DNA from: Treponema sp.
GTDB taxonomy: Bacteria; Spirochaetota; Spirochaetia; Treponematales; Treponemataceae
DNA: 62,684 nt
Direction of reading: 5' to 3'
Assembly: GCA_024402635.1 (NCBI GenBank)
Contig: JAKSTJ010000010.1
Coordinates: 1-62,684, forward strand
Below the pieces are notes generated by a model. It made no database searches and was not told where the DNA came from. It saw only the letters and a program-made list of their open reading frames with translations. Positions 6,709 to 16,414 of this stretch are shown here, one piece after another. Within the stretch, counting starts at the first letter, position 1, and every line of letters begins with the position of its first letter. Position numbers and translations under genes: made by a program.

Positions 6709-7782
6709 ATGATTAATTTTACTGTGGGTCCTGTTCAAATGGATGAAGAAACCAGACAGCTTGGTTCTGATCAGATTCCATATTTTAGAACTCCAGAATT
6801 TTCTTTAATTATGAAAGAAAACGAAAACCTGTTGTGCAAATTTTTTGATGCACCGGAAAATTCCAGAGTTGTATTTATGACAGGTTCGGGAACTGCTTCT
6901 ATGGAAGGTGGAGTAATGAATTTTTTTACTTCACAGGATAAAGTTCTTGTTGTAAATGGCGGTAGTTTTGGTCATAGACTTGTAGAATTGTGTCAGATTC
7001 ACCAGGTTCCATATACAGAAATTAAACTGGAATATGGCGTTCCTTTAAGAGAAAAAGATCTTGCTGGTTTTGAAAATCAAGGATATACAGGATTTTTAAT
7101 TCAATTGTGCGAAACTTCTACTGGTGTTTTGTATGATATGAATATGATTGGAAACTTCTGTTGCAGAAATAACATTTTCTTATTTGTTGATGCAGTTTCT
7201 GGTTTTATGGCAGATCCGGTTTCTATGAAAAAAATGCATATTAATGCAGTAATTACAGGTAGTCAGAAAGCACTGGCACTTCCTCCTTCTATGAGTTTTA
7301 CTGTTCTTGATGAAAAGGCAGTTGAACGCTGTAAAAAAATAAATGTAAGAAGTTTGTATTTTAATTATCCGGATTATCTTTTAAATGGAGAAAGAGGACA
7401 GACTCCTTTTACACCTGCAGTTGGAACTTGTATTATGCTTAATGAAAAATTAAAGCGTATTGAAAAAACCGGTGGAATTGAAAATCAGAATAGGCTGGCA
7501 AAAGAAAGAGCTGATTATTTTAGAAGCAGAATTAAAGATTTGCCTTTAAAATTATTTTCGGATGAAAAAGATTCTTCAAATTGTGTAACAGCCCTGGAAG
7601 TTCAGAATGGTCAGTCGGCATATGAAATTTTTACTGAAATAAAAGATAAATATAATATGTGGATTTGTCCAAATGGTGGAGAACTTAAGGATAGAGTCTT
7701 TAGAGTAGGCCATATTGGAAATATTACTAAAGATGAGTTGGATTTGCTTGTTGAAGTTCTTCATAAAGTATGTAAAATATAA
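6709..7782 (+). CDS. Class V aminotransferase (2-aminoethylphosphonate/alanine-glyoxylate type), 357 aa
   Basis: A PLP-dependent small-subunit aminotransferase. The N-terminal NFTVGPVQM corresponds to the TPGPV motif of the PhnW/AGXT group; the PLP Lys is in GSQKALALPP (K187) and the pyridine-binding Asp in FVDAVSG (D161). AAAGGAGAGG is a good ribosome site. It is followed at 20 bp by a cytidylyltransferase-oxidoreductase fusion, which suggests that the amino group is placed on a small phosphorylated or phosphonate substrate later activated with CTP. That link is inference; the exact substrate cannot be read from sequence. Confidence 0.85.
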   Translation: MINFTVGPVQMDEETRQLGSDQIPYFRTPEFSLIMKENENLLCKFFDAPENSRVVFMTGSGTASMEGGVMNFFTSQDKVLVVNGGSFGHRLVELCQIHQVPYTEIKLEYGVPLREKDLAGFENQGYTGFLIQLCETSTGVLYDMNMIGNFCCRNNIFLFVDAVSGFMADPVSMKKMHINAVITGSQKALALPPSMSFTVLDEKAVERCKKINVRSLYFNYPDYLLNGERGQTPFTPAVGTCIMLNEKLKRIEKTGGIENQNRLAKERADYFRSRIKDLPLKLFSDEKDSSNCVTALEVQNGQSAYEIFTEIKDKYNMWICPNGGELKDRVFRVGHIGNITKDELDLLVEVLHKVCKI

Positions 7783-7802
7783 AAAAAATCAGGACAAAAA
7801 AG

Positions 7803-9137
7803 TTGAAAAAAGTAATTACATACGGAACTTTTGATTTAATTCATTATGGTCATATAAGATTGCTGGAACGGGCAAAAAAATTGGGAGATTACTTAATTGT
7901 TGGTGTAACTTCTGATGATTTTGATAAAGCCCGTGGAAAAATAAATGTTCAGCAAAGTATTACCCAGAGAGTTGAAGCATTATTAGCGACAGGAATTCCA
8001 GATAAAATTATTCTTGAAGAATATGAAGGTCAGAAGATTGATGACATTAAACGTTATGGCGTTGATATTTTTACAGTTGGATCTGATTGGAAAGGAACTT
8101 TTGATTATTTAAATGAATATTGTGAAGTTGTATATCTTGATAGAACTGAAGGAATTTCAAGTTCCGAAATTCGTACTGAAAAACAGAAAGTCAGATTAGG
8201 AATTATCGGTGATGATTTTCATCTTATAAAAAAATATTCAAGAGAATGTAAATATGTTAATGGTCTGGAACTGGCTGGTTTGTGTACTTCCAGAAAAGAA
8301 CTTGCATCTGAAAAAATTCCTGATTTAGATTTTATTACAGATAATTACAATGAACTTTTAGAAAAATGCGATGCAGTTTATATAGTGTCACATCCTGCTG
8401 AACATTACGAATATATAAAAAAAGCCCTTCTTGAAAAAAAACATGTAATTTGCGAAACTCCGGTTTCTCTTTCAGGAAAGCAGACATCGGAACTTTTTGA
8501 AATTGCAGAAAAAAATAATTGTGTTCTAATGGAAGGAATAAAGACTGCCTATGCTCTTGCTTTTGAAAGATTGAACCTTTTAATAAAATCTGGAGTTATT
8601 GGTGATATTGTTTCTGTTGATGCAACCTGTACAAGTTTAAAAGCACCCAGATTATATAATGAAGATGGAATTCTTCAGTGGGGAAGTCTTGCTTCATGGG
8701 GAGCTTATGCAATGCTTCCGATTTTTGATTTTTTAGGAACTGATATTGTTGAAACAAAAATTCAGACAAAGTTGCTGGAAAAAGATTACGATTTATTTAC
8801 AAAAGTTAGTTTTGTTTTCCCTCATAGTGTTGCTTCAATTAAAGTTGGAAATGGTGTTAAATCGGAAGGGGAATTGATAATTTCTGGAACAAAAGGTTAT
8901 ATTTACGTTCCTGCTCCATGGTGGAAAACTGATTATTTTGAAGTAAGATATGAAAATCTTCAGGAAAATAAAAGATATTTTTATCAGCTGGAAGGGGAAG
9001 GAATTAGAAATATGCTGGTAAGTTTTCTGAAAACAATTAATGGAGATAAATTTACCAATATTTCGAAAGAGTTTAGTATTATAGTCAGCAATATAATTGA
9101 ACAGTTTGAAGAACAAAAAGATATTATTATTTTATAA
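7803..9137 (+). CDS. Cytidylyltransferase (TagD-like) fused to Gfo/Idh/MocA oxidoreductase, 444 aa
   Basis: Residues 1-130 form a TagD-type nucleotidyltransferase that transfers CMP to a polyol phosphate: TYGTFDLIHYGHIRLLERA carries the HxGH motif (residues 14-17), and RTEGISSSEIR is the second nucleotide-binding signature. Residues about 131-444 form a Rossmann domain plus a beta-sheet domain of the Gfo/Idh/MocA type, with a CETP-x-S motif where EKP is common. The best start is TTG at 7803 with AGGA upstream; no ATG is available nearby. The preceding aminotransferase and the following HAD phosphatase suggest a pathway to a CDP-activated (amino)polyol for surface glycan decoration. Confidence 0.85.
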   Translation: MKKVITYGTFDLIHYGHIRLLERAKKLGDYLIVGVTSDDFDKARGKINVQQSITQRVEALLATGIPDKIILEEYEGQKIDDIKRYGVDIFTVGSDWKGTFDYLNEYCEVVYLDRTEGISSSEIRTEKQKVRLGIIGDDFHLIKKYSRECKYVNGLELAGLCTSRKELASEKIPDLDFITDNYNELLEKCDAVYIVSHPAEHYEYIKKALLEKKHVICETPVSLSGKQTSELFEIAEKNNCVLMEGIKTAYALAFERLNLLIKSGVIGDIVSVDATCTSLKAPRLYNEDGILQWGSLASWGAYAMLPIFDFLGTDIVETKIQTKLLEKDYDLFTKVSFVFPHSVASIKVGNGVKSEGELIISGTKGYIYVPAPWWKTDYFEVRYENLQENKRYFYQLEGEGIRNMLVSFLKTINGDKFTNISKEFSIIVSNIIEQFEEQKDIIIL

Positions 9138-9200
9138 ATTCTTAGGAATTCTGGAGAGTACAATAGAAACTGGGCTGAAATTTTTTTATGGGAGATAAAC

Positions 9201-9845
9201 ATGGTAAATGCAGTTATTTTTGACTTAGATGGAACAATAATTGATACTGAAAAATATTTCCGAATCTGCTGGCCACAAGCTTTTGAACATTTTGGATATA
9301 AAATGACAGATGAACAGTATCTTTCTATTCGGTCTTTAGGAAAACCATTTGTTCAGAAAACCTTAAAAGATTTTAGCGGTGACAGTAATTTTGATTATGA
9401 TAAAGTTGTTGCCTATCGTTCGGAATTAATGGAAAAAATGATTGAGCAAAATGGTTTGCAGATAAAAAAAGGTGCTGTAGAGCTGCTGGAATTCTTAAAG
9501 AAAAAAAATATTGTACGGGCAATTGCAACTGCATCTCCTGTAGACCGATCTGAACGTTATTTAAGAAAAATCGGGCTTTTAGAATATTTTGACAGAATCA
9601 TTTCTGCACGAAATATGAAAGAAGGAAAACCTTCTCCAGATGTATATTCTTTTGCCTGCAAAGAATTGAATTTTGCTCCAGAAAATTGTTTTGCAGTAGA
9701 AGATTCCCCGAATGGAGTTTTAAGTGCATACAGAGCCGGATGTAAAGTAATTATGGTTCCAGATCAGTCTGAACCGGATTCTGAAACAGAAAAACTTCTT
9801 TTTGCAAAAGCAGATAATCTTGAAAAAATAATTGATTTATTTTGA
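9201..9845 (+). CDS. HAD-superfamily phosphatase / beta-phosphoglucomutase-like, 214 aa
   Basis: A HAD subfamily IA hydrolase: motif I FDLDGTIIDTE (nucleophile D8, acid D10), motif II IATASP, motif III Lys in KEGKPSPDVY and motif IV EDSPNGV. The helical cap suits phosphoglycolate phosphatase or beta-phosphoglucomutase type enzymes acting on small phosphosugars. It starts behind GGGAGA, 63 bp after the fusion gene. In this cassette it could remove the phosphate from a precursor or repair a side product. Confidence 0.85.
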   Translation: MVNAVIFDLDGTIIDTEKYFRICWPQAFEHFGYKMTDEQYLSIRSLGKPFVQKTLKDFSGDSNFDYDKVVAYRSELMEKMIEQNGLQIKKGAVELLEFLKKKNIVRAIATASPVDRSERYLRKIGLLEYFDRIISARNMKEGKPSPDVYSFACKELNFAPENCFAVEDSPNGVLSAYRAGCKVIMVPDQSEPDSETEKLLFAKADNLEKIIDLF

Positions 9846-9900
9846 GAAAGAAATATAAGATAGAAACTGAAATAGCGCATACTTTTTATTGGAGAGATTT

Positions 9901-10428
9901 ATGAAAAAAATTGGAATTGGATTATTAGTTTTATTTTGTTTTGGTTTAGTTTCCTGTTTTTCAAGAGAACCGGTTGATCAGGCAGCTGCAGAAGAATATG
10001 TAAAAAATCTTACAGAAGAAGAAATTGTTAAAAAGAACAGTTCTTCAAAATTTTCTTATTCTAAAAGTACAATTGGAAATAAAGTAAAACTTTCTGTAAA
10101 AAGATTTAACGGTGTAGAAGAAACTTACGTTGTAAAAACTAATTCAGCAGGTAAAAAAATAAAGGTTTCCAGCAATGTTCAGCAGGGCTCAATAAGAATT
10201 GTTTTATGTGATTCAAAAAAAATTGTTCATGAATTTGAAATAGGAAAAGACGAAACTTTTGAAATTCCTTCTTCATCAGAAAAAATGATTTTGAAAACTG
10301 CAGGAAAGGATGCTGCTTATTCAATCGTAATTGAATGGGAAAGTGGAATAAATCTTGAAAACGAAAGTCCAAAAGATTTCCAGATTGTTCCTAAACGAAA
10401 AAATGATTTTGAAACTTTTAGTATTTAG
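9901..10428 (+). CDS. Lipoprotein of unknown function, 175 aa
   Basis: A signal peptide ends in the lipobox LVSC (Cys19 from the ATG at 9901), so the mature protein is lipid-anchored. The rest is a polar beta-rich domain without a family that I recognise; it includes a stretch rich in Lys and Ser. I chose ATG 9901 because the upstream TTG at 9889 lies inside the ribosome site GGAGAG. It may be the last gene of the 5.8-10.4 kb cluster. Confidence 0.75.
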   Translation: MKKIGIGLLVLFCFGLVSCFSREPVDQAAAEEYVKNLTEEEIVKKNSSSKFSYSKSTIGNKVKLSVKRFNGVEETYVVKTNSAGKKIKVSSNVQQGSIRIVLCDSKKIVHEFEIGKDETFEIPSSSEKMILKTAGKDAAYSIVIEWESGINLENESPKDFQIVPKRKNDFETFSI

Positions 10429-10533
10429 TTTTTATGTGAAAAATAAATTTGTCTTGTAATTATAGAGAATCATAAGATTTTTTTGAGAATTTGTATCTTA
10501 AAATTAAAATATCATATTAAAAAACGGGAATGA

Positions 10534-10641
10534 TATTATGATTTTAGGACTTCAGTTGTTAAGGCTGCCAAAGAAGTTGCTTCAAAAGTGGACTGTATTG
10601 ATTTGATTGTAACTTACGAAGGAAAAGTATATCCTTGGTAG
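10534..10641 (+). pseudogene. 3' remnant of an unidentified gene
   Basis: A stretch of 35 codons ending at TAG 10641 reads as a protein-like C-terminus (VVKAAKEVASKVDCIDLIV ... then EGKVYPW), but it has an in-frame TGA directly upstream and no start codon or ribosome site. It is most simply the tail of a deleted gene. I could not identify the parent. Confidence 0.4.
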
Positions 10642-10674
10642 TAAATAATCACTATATTTAAAGCAGGAGTTCAT

Positions 10675-11031
10675 ATGAAAATTGCGGTTACCTATGATTT
10701 TATGACAGGAAATGTTTTTCAGCATTTTGGAAAAACTCAGAATTTTAAAATATATGACGCAGAAAATAATCAGATTTTAAAATCACAGATTATTGATAAC
10801 GGTGGATTTGGACATCACGATCTGGCAACTTATCTAAAAAATCTGGGAGTTGAAGTATTATTGTTAGGAAACCGTGGACAAGGTGCTGTGGATGCTTTAA
10901 ATAATGCTGGCATTAAACAGTATGCCGGCATTGTTGGTAATGCTGACAATGCAGTTAAGGCTTTTTTAGAAGGAAAGCTTATTTTTAATAACAATGCAAT
11001 GTGTCAGCATAACCACGAACATAAGGAATAG
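10675..11031 (+). CDS. NifB/NifX-like (dinitrogenase iron-molybdenum cofactor domain) protein, 118 aa
   Basis: A single Nitro_FeMo-Co domain protein: MKIAVTYDFMTGNVFQHFG opens the fold, and GFGHHDLATYLKNLGVE, LLGNRGQGAVDAL and the AGI-x-Q-YAG-IVGNADNAV stretches fit the family. The tail CQHNHEHKE is rich in metal ligands. Stand-alone proteins of this family occur in anaerobes and archaea that do not fix nitrogen and are thought to handle metal clusters; the role here is unknown. GCAGGAG precedes the ATG. It converges with the aldo/keto reductase gene, 4 bp apart. Confidence 0.88.
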   Translation: MKIAVTYDFMTGNVFQHFGKTQNFKIYDAENNQILKSQIIDNGGFGHHDLATYLKNLGVEVLLLGNRGQGAVDALNNAGIKQYAGIVGNADNAVKAFLEGKLIFNNNAMCQHNHEHKE

Positions 11032-11035
11032 ATTT

Positions 11036-11968
11036 TTATGGAAGAATGTGACCTGCTGAAAGATAAAGCTTGTACCATTCTTCGTGAGAAAGAACAATTT
11101 CGCTGCCTTGAATAATTTCTTTAAGGCGGTTTTCATTTGTTGTTCCTGCAATTACCTGCATTTGAGCCGGATGTCTTGTTATCCAAGCAGTTGAAATTGC
11201 AGTTGTGGAAACCTGATATTTTGCGGCAAGTTCATCCAATGTTTTATTTAATTCAGGAAATTTTGGACTTCCTAAAAAACAACCCTGCCAGTTTTCCATC
11301 TGGAATGGAGACCAGGCTTGAATTGTCATATCTTTAAGACGGGAATAATCAAGAACACTACCATCACGATCGGCAGAGCCATCAGAAGTCATATTAACTT
11401 CAAGACCATTGGCAATCATGTTAGAAACTGGAATGCTGAACTGAAGCTGATTAATAATAAGATCCTGTTTTACTGATTTTTTTAAAAGCTCAATCTGCAT
11501 TGGTTTATGATTTGAAACACCAAAATGGCGGACTTTTCCAGAAGTTTCCAATTCATCAAAAGCAGCGGCAACTTCTTCTGGCTCAACCAATGCATCTGGA
11601 CGATGGAGAAGAAGAATATCCAGATATTCAGTATTTAGTCTTTTTAAACTGCCTTCAACTGCATTAATAATATAATCTTTTGTAAAGCAATAGTGAGGGG
11701 TTGCAGCTTTAGTATTAATTCCACATTTTGACTGAATAATCAGCTGGTCTCGTTTAATTGATTTATCATTTTTCAGAGCATTTCCAAAAACTTCTTCAGA
11801 TTTTCCGCCACCGTAAATATCTGCATGATCAAAAAAATTTGCTTCCATTTCCAGCGCTTTGTGAATGAAATGGTTCATTTCTTCTGGAGATTTTTCTGCA
11901 AGTCTCATACATCCAGGAACAATTGCCGGAACTTTTTGATTTGTATTTCCAAGCTTTACAAATTTCAT
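11036..11968 (-). CDS. Aldo/keto reductase (YdhF-like), 310 aa
   Basis: An NADPH-dependent TIM-barrel oxidoreductase. The catalytic residues are visible: FFDHADIYGGGKSE (Asp and Tyr), IIQSKCG (Lys) and LDILLLHRPD (His). HFGVSNH and the C-terminal IAGTTNENRL are the cofactor-side signatures, and the whole resembles E. coli YdhF. The start ATG at 11968 follows GAGGA. Substrate unknown. It is a single gene with about 200 bp of non-coding DNA upstream. Confidence 0.92.
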   Translation of the reverse strand: MKFVKLGNTNQKVPAIVPGCMRLAEKSPEEMNHFIHKALEMEANFFDHADIYGGGKSEEVFGNALKNDKSIKRDQLIIQSKCGINTKAATPHYCFTKDYIINAVEGSLKRLNTEYLDILLLHRPDALVEPEEVAAAFDELETSGKVRHFGVSNHKPMQIELLKKSVKQDLIINQLQFSIPVSNMIANGLEVNMTSDGSADRDGSVLDYSRLKDMTIQAWSPFQMENWQGCFLGSPKFPELNKTLDELAAKYQVSTTAISTAWITRHPAQMQVIAGTTNENRLKEIIQGSEIVLSHEEWYKLYLSAGHILP

Positions 11969-12167
11969 AAATAATCCTCATTTCTGTATAGAATATATAA
12001 TCATTTTATTACAGATTGTTGGAAATCATTGAATAAAAATAGTTATTTATCTTACAAAGATTTATTGGTGATTTATGAAGAAAAGTCTTGTGAAATAAGT
12101 TTTATGGTAGTAAACTGTGGGTGAAGTGAGTTTATAATATTTATCTGCAAGTTTTGAGGATTCTATT

Positions 12168-13289
12168 TTGAGTATAAATATTATATCTTTTCTAAGATCT
12201 TCAAGAAATCTTTTTTTAAAAAGATTGTTTCACTTTTCTGCATGGTGGATTTATCAAAAAAATCGTTTTCATCAGACTCAATTAAAAGACTCTTTATATA
12301 CCAGCGAATATAAAAAATATATTAACTGCTTAAAAAAAGAAAACAATGTAAAACAACACTACAGGCAGTTAAAAGAATTTCTTTCCTCATCTTTTAAATT
12401 AATATCAGATAATTTAATTCAGACAGATGATGTTTTTGTTCCAATTGTTTTTGTTGTTGTTCGAAATGAATTGGAAAGAATGAAGATTTTTCTTGAACAT
12501 TATCGAAAACTTGGAATCAAAAATTTTATTATTCTGGATAATGGCTCTGATGATGGTACAGTGGAATATCTGGAAAAGCAGGAAGGAACCAAAATTTATC
12601 AGATTCTGGAAAAATTTCAAACTCAAAAAAAAGAATCATGGCTGGAAAAACTGCTTGTAATGGAAGGAATGAATCGTTGGTGTCTGGTAGTTGATTCAGA
12701 TGAACTTCTTGATTTTATTGGCAGCGAAAATCATTCAATTAATCAAATTATACAAAAAGCTTCAGATGCTGGTTACAAAAGAATCTGGGGATTTCTGCTT
12801 GATATGTATTCCAAAGATCCTCTATTTTCGCAAAACAGTTTTAATCTTTCAATGATAGAGAATTTAAGATTTTTTGATAAAAATTCATATGAACTGTTCT
12901 GTGTAAAAGGTAAGAACAAAAATGATTTGATTTTTGGTGGTCCAAGAGCCCGAGTTTTTAATATAAAACCGGCATTAAGCAAACAGGCAATTTTTTTCTA
13001 CGAAGAAAATGTTTTATATAGTAACTGCCATTTTCTTTCTCCAACAGTTAAATGGGGTGAAATTCCATGCTGGTTTGTTTTAAGACATTATAAATTTTCT
13101 CAGACAGATAAAATGGAATATGAAAGACGTATTTCAGAAAAAGGTTTTTATAACAACAGTCAGGAATATCGCATCATAATGGATAAAATTAATAGACAGA
13201 ATGATGGGATGTATTATGAAGATTCTGTGGAATATAAAGATTCAGAATCTTTAAAATGTTTACCATTTATCACAGAAATTCCATGGTAG
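12168..13289 (+). CDS. Glycosyltransferase family 2-like protein, 373 aa
   Basis: The middle has a GT-A type fold of the Glyco_tranf_2_4 type: FVVVRNELERMKIFLEHYRK, then IILDNGSDDGTVEYL and the acidic LVVDSDELLDF that would bind metal and sugar nucleotide. The N-terminal 80 residues are basic and lack a signal peptide, so it is cytoplasmic. The likely start is TTG 12168, placed 7 nt behind GAGGA; no suitable ATG is near. The pyruvyl transferase starts 12 bp after its stop, so the two are almost certainly co-transcribed and act on one surface glycan. Confidence 0.85.
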   Translation: MSINIISFLRSSRNLFLKRLFHFSAWWIYQKNRFHQTQLKDSLYTSEYKKYINCLKKENNVKQHYRQLKEFLSSSFKLISDNLIQTDDVFVPIVFVVVRNELERMKIFLEHYRKLGIKNFIILDNGSDDGTVEYLEKQEGTKIYQILEKFQTQKKESWLEKLLVMEGMNRWCLVVDSDELLDFIGSENHSINQIIQKASDAGYKRIWGFLLDMYSKDPLFSQNSFNLSMIENLRFFDKNSYELFCVKGKNKNDLIFGGPRARVFNIKPALSKQAIFFYEENVLYSNCHFLSPTVKWGEIPCWFVLRHYKFSQTDKMEYERRISEKGFYNNSQEYRIIMDKINRQNDGMYYEDSVEYKDSESLKCLPFITEIPW

Positions 13290-13301
13290 TTGGAGAAGAA
13301 A

Positions 13302-14420
13302 ATGAAGACAAAAAAAATAAACTCAGTAGTACTTCAGGGATATCTTCACGATGCAAATTTTGGAGATATTCTATCCGGTTATTTATTTTATAAAAGATGT
13401 CAGAATGCTGGATTCCAGAAAATAGATTTTTTTCAATTCAGAAATTTAGGAATAGGAGATTTTTTCCGTAAGCAGACAGGTTATACCGTAAAGAAGAATT
13501 TATTGTCTTGTTTAAAATCAGATGCCTTTGTAATAATTTCTGGTGGCAGTTTCTGGAATGATAAAAGAAATTCTCATGATGCTTTAGTTAGATTTGCCAG
13601 ATTTATTTTTCCAGCTTTGATTTATCAGTTAAGACGTAAACCAGTTTATATTTTAGGTGTTGGCGGAGGTCCTGTAGATACTCTCTGGCTTAGAAAAAAA
13701 ATGATAAAAGTAATCAATAAATCAAAAATAGTTACTTTCCGTGATGATAGTACTAAAAAAATTTTTGATGACTATGGTGTAAAAAAGGAAACAGTTGTTA
13801 CTGCCGACACAATGCTTACTATTAGAAAAGAAATGCTGGATCCTTTTGAAGAAAGTGAAAAACTTAACAAAATTGCTGAAGGAAGAAAAAAAATACTTTT
13901 GCATTTGCCAGATGGAGTTAATGAAAATTCCTGTGTTGCAGAAAAAATTCTTCCTGGATTAATTCAATTTCTTTGTGAACATAAGGAATATCTTTTAGTA
14001 ATAAGTAATGATAATAAAAGAGATCTTGGAGAAGAAGAAAAATATCAAAATGAAAGAATTCGAATTCTTTTAAAAGATGCTGCATTGAATTTTTATGAAT
14101 ATAAATATCATGACAGCTGGCAGATGTGTTCTCTGATTAATGAAATGGATTGTGTAATTACTCTTAAACTTCACGTTGGTGTTGTATCCTGTGCATTAGG
14201 AAAAAGTGTAGTTTCATTTCCTGTCCATAGAGAAAAAACTGATAATTTTTACAGAATGATTAATCAGTCAGAACGCTGCATAAATATGAGAAAACTGGAA
14301 AAAGAAATGGTTTATGGACAATTATGCAGATTTATTAATCAGCCGGTTTATATTTCAGAAGAGTTGCGAACTGAAGCAGAAAAGAATCTTGCAGCATTGG
14401 ACCAGATTATTGAAAAATAA
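13302..14420 (+). CDS. Polysaccharide pyruvyl transferase family protein, 372 aa
   Basis: Members of this family add ketal pyruvate or act as related glycosyl-modifying enzymes with a GT-B like fold. Diagnostic stretches are NFGDILSGYLFY near the start, IISGGSFWND and ILGVGGGP in the first half, VTFRDDSTKKIFDDYG with VTADTML in the middle, and ITLKLHVGVVSCALGKSVV in the C-terminal half. The ATG at 13302 has TTGGAG upstream; the alternative TTG at 13290 overlaps that site. It sits between the glycosyltransferase and UDP-glucose dehydrogenase genes, in line with capsule or glycolipid synthesis. Confidence 0.88.
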   Translation: MKTKKINSVVLQGYLHDANFGDILSGYLFYKRCQNAGFQKIDFFQFRNLGIGDFFRKQTGYTVKKNLLSCLKSDAFVIISGGSFWNDKRNSHDALVRFARFIFPALIYQLRRKPVYILGVGGGPVDTLWLRKKMIKVINKSKIVTFRDDSTKKIFDDYGVKKETVVTADTMLTIRKEMLDPFEESEKLNKIAEGRKKILLHLPDGVNENSCVAEKILPGLIQFLCEHKEYLLVISNDNKRDLGEEEKYQNERIRILLKDAALNFYEYKYHDSWQMCSLINEMDCVITLKLHVGVVSCALGKSVVSFPVHREKTDNFYRMINQSERCINMRKLEKEMVYGQLCRFINQPVYISEELRTEAEKNLAALDQIIEK

Positions 14421-14456
14421 TTAACCAGGTAAAAAGCATGATTGTATGGAGAAAAA

Positions 14457-15683
14457 ATGAAAATCACTGTTGTTGGAATAGGTTACGTAGGTTTATCTAA
14501 TGCAATTTTATTAGCTCAAAAAAATACTGTATATGCTCTTGATGTTAATAAAGAAAAAGTAGATTTAGTTAATAAACGAATTTCTCCTATACAAGATAAA
14601 GAAATCGAAGAATATCTTAAAACAAAACCTCTGGATTTAACTGCTACTACAGATGAAAAAACAGCTTTTGAAAAATCAGATTTTATAGTTATTGCAGCCC
14701 CTACTAATTATGATTCAGAAAAGAATTATTTTGATACTTCAGTTGTTGAATCAGTTATTAATCAGGTTGTTAAAATTAATCCTCAGGCTGTGATGGTAAT
14801 AAAATCTACAATTCCAGTAGGATTTACAGAATATATAAAAAGAAAAACCGGAAGCGAAAATATTTTTTTTAGTCCAGAATTTTTAAGAGAAAGCAAGGCG
14901 TTATATGATAATCTGTATCCTTCAAGAATAGTTGTGGGAGTAGACTTAAACAATAAAAAATTAGTTGAAGCGGCAAATGTCTTTGTAAATTTATTAAAGC
15001 AAGGGGCTTTAAAATCAGATATTAAAACATTGATTATGGGATCTTCCGAAGCTGAATCTGTAAAATTGTTTGCAAATACATATCTCGCATTAAGAGTCAG
15101 TTATTTTAATGAACTGGATACTTATGCAGAAATTAAACAGTTAGACACAAAATCTATTATTGAAGGGGTTTGTCTGGATCCTCGAATTGGAGATTTTTAT
15201 AATAACCCAAGTTTTGGATATGGTGGATATTGTCTTCCAAAAGATACAAAACAGTTACTGGCAAATTACAACGATATTCCTCAGAATCTGATTCTTGCAA
15301 TAGTTGAATCAAACAAAACCAGAAAGGATTTTATAGCAGAAAGAGTTTATGAAAAGGCTGAATCCTTACTTAAACAAAATAAGTTTTATGGCGAAGAAAA
15401 ACTGGTGATTGGTGTGTACCGATTAACTATGAAGTTAAATTCAGATAATTTCAGACATAGTTCAATTCATGGAATAATGAAAAGATTAAAGGAAAAAGGC
15501 GCTGAAATTATTATTTATGAACCAGGCATGGATGACGGAGACATTTTCTTTGGAAACCGAATTGTAAATAATTTAAATGAATTTAAGAAAAAATCGGCTC
15601 TGATAATTGCAAACAGATATGATTCCTGTCTGTATGATGTAAAGGAAAAACTTTATACAAGAGATTTATTTCAGAGAGATTAG
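14457..15683 (+). CDS. ugd: UDP-glucose 6-dehydrogenase, 408 aa
   Basis: Oxidises UDP-glucose to UDP-glucuronate with NAD, supplying a uronic acid for polysaccharides. The N-terminal Rossmann motif is [17 protein letters not shown]; the family signatures [25 protein letters not shown] and PSRIVVG are intact, and the catalytic Cys is in [15 protein letters not shown]. Length is normal. The ATG at 14457 is preceded by TGGAG. It overlaps the convergent YkgJ-type gene by 4 bp at the 3' end. Confidence 0.94.
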   Translation: MKITVVGIGYVGLSNAILLAQKNTVYALDVNKEKVDLVNKRISPIQDKEIEEYLKTKPLDLTATTDEKTAFEKSDFIVIAAPTNYDSEKNYFDTSVVESVINQVVKINPQAVMVIKSTIPVGFTEYIKRKTGSENIFFSPEFLRESKALYDNLYPSRIVVGVDLNNKKLVEAANVFVNLLKQGALKSDIKTLIMGSSEAESVKLFANTYLALRVSYFNELDTYAEIKQLDTKSIIEGVCLDPRIGDFYNNPSFGYGGYCLPKDTKQLLANYNDIPQNLILAIVESNKTRKDFIAERVYEKAESLLKQNKFYGEEKLVIGVYRLTMKLNSDNFRHSSIHGIMKRLKEKGAEIIIYEPGMDDGDIFFGNRIVNNLNEFKKKSALIIANRYDSCLYDVKEKLYTRDLFQRD

Positions 15684-16318
15684 TCAGATTCTTTTTTCAT
15701 ACTTAAAATCCATAAAAGTCTTTTTATGATTTCGGGAAGAATTTTATGAATCAGTTCTGTATTTTTATTATCCGGATCAATACATACAATTTCTTCCATT
15801 AAATCACTCATAACCGGAGGAAATGAATTAAAAAGCTGTAATATTTCTTTTTGAGAATATTGTTTGTGCTGTAATGAAGGATTGTTTTCAGCTAATTTTT
15901 CTGCGGGGTAAAATTTGCAGGGTTTAAAAACCGGCTGGCCATTTTTTCCAGAGTTTGCGCAGGCTCCAAATAACCGGCAGATGGAAGGACGGCCACCATA
16001 AATTGTACAGTGAAGGGGAGAATTTTCATTCCAGAATTTACAGCCTTTATTATGAGGAAAAGGAAAATCTCCATCACAAACTTTTATAGCAACTTCCTTT
16101 TGATTTTCAATTAACCAGGCTGCCATATACAATGCTTCACTAATCAATAAATCCGGTTCAAAATTTCTGCAGCACTCACCACAGCTTTCAGGACAAAAAA
16201 AACTGGATTCTTTGTACCATTTATTCTGTTTTTCCTGAATGTTTTGGTAACACTTTTCAATAGAACTGATAATTTCGGACTCTAGTGTTCCTTCAAGTTC
16301 ACCAACAATTTTTAACAT
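15680..16318 (-). CDS. YkgJ-type Cys-cluster (zinc/iron chelate) protein, 212 aa
   Basis: The YkgJ/CxxCxxCC-type domain is marked by [12 protein letters not shown] and later Cys pairs ([26 protein letters not shown]), together about eight Cys that would bind a metal or Fe-S centre. Function of the family is unknown, though some members have been linked to iron-sulfur redox chemistry. The ATG at 16318 has AAAGGAA upstream. Its leader contains a 27-bp hairpin with nine T residues immediately before the ribosome site, so expression is probably controlled by attenuation (see 16330-16402). Confidence 0.82.
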   Translation of the reverse strand: MLKIVGELEGTLESEIISSIEKCYQNIQEKQNKWYKESSFFCPESCGECCRNFEPDLLISEALYMAAWLIENQKEVAIKVCDGDFPFPHNKGCKFWNENSPLHCTIYGGRPSICRLFGACANSGKNGQPVFKPCKFYPAEKLAENNPSLQHKQYSQKEILQLFNSFPPVMSDLMEEIVCIDPDNKNTELIHKILPEIIKRLLWILSMKKESD

Positions 16319-16329
16319 AAATTCCTTTA

Positions 16330-16402
16330 AGCAAAAAAAAAGAGGCCGTAAACATTCCTCTAAAGACACAATTGTCCTTAGAAAAATATTTACGACCTCT
16401 TT
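16330..16402 (-). terminator. Long terminator hairpin in the YkgJ-gene leader
   Basis: On the minus strand AAAGAGGTCGTAAATATT pairs through 18 bp (with G-T wobbles) with AATGTTTACGGCCTCTTT, and inside it CTAAGGACA pairs with TGTCTTTAG. Nine T residues follow directly, then AAAGGAA and the ATG at 16318. No minus-strand gene lies upstream, so this is not a read-out terminator of another gene. It would stop transcription from the promoter at 16415-16443 after about 80 nt, leaving either a short RNA or, after antitermination, the mRNA. Confidence 0.72.
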
Positions 16403-16414
16403 GCCGTAGAAAAT

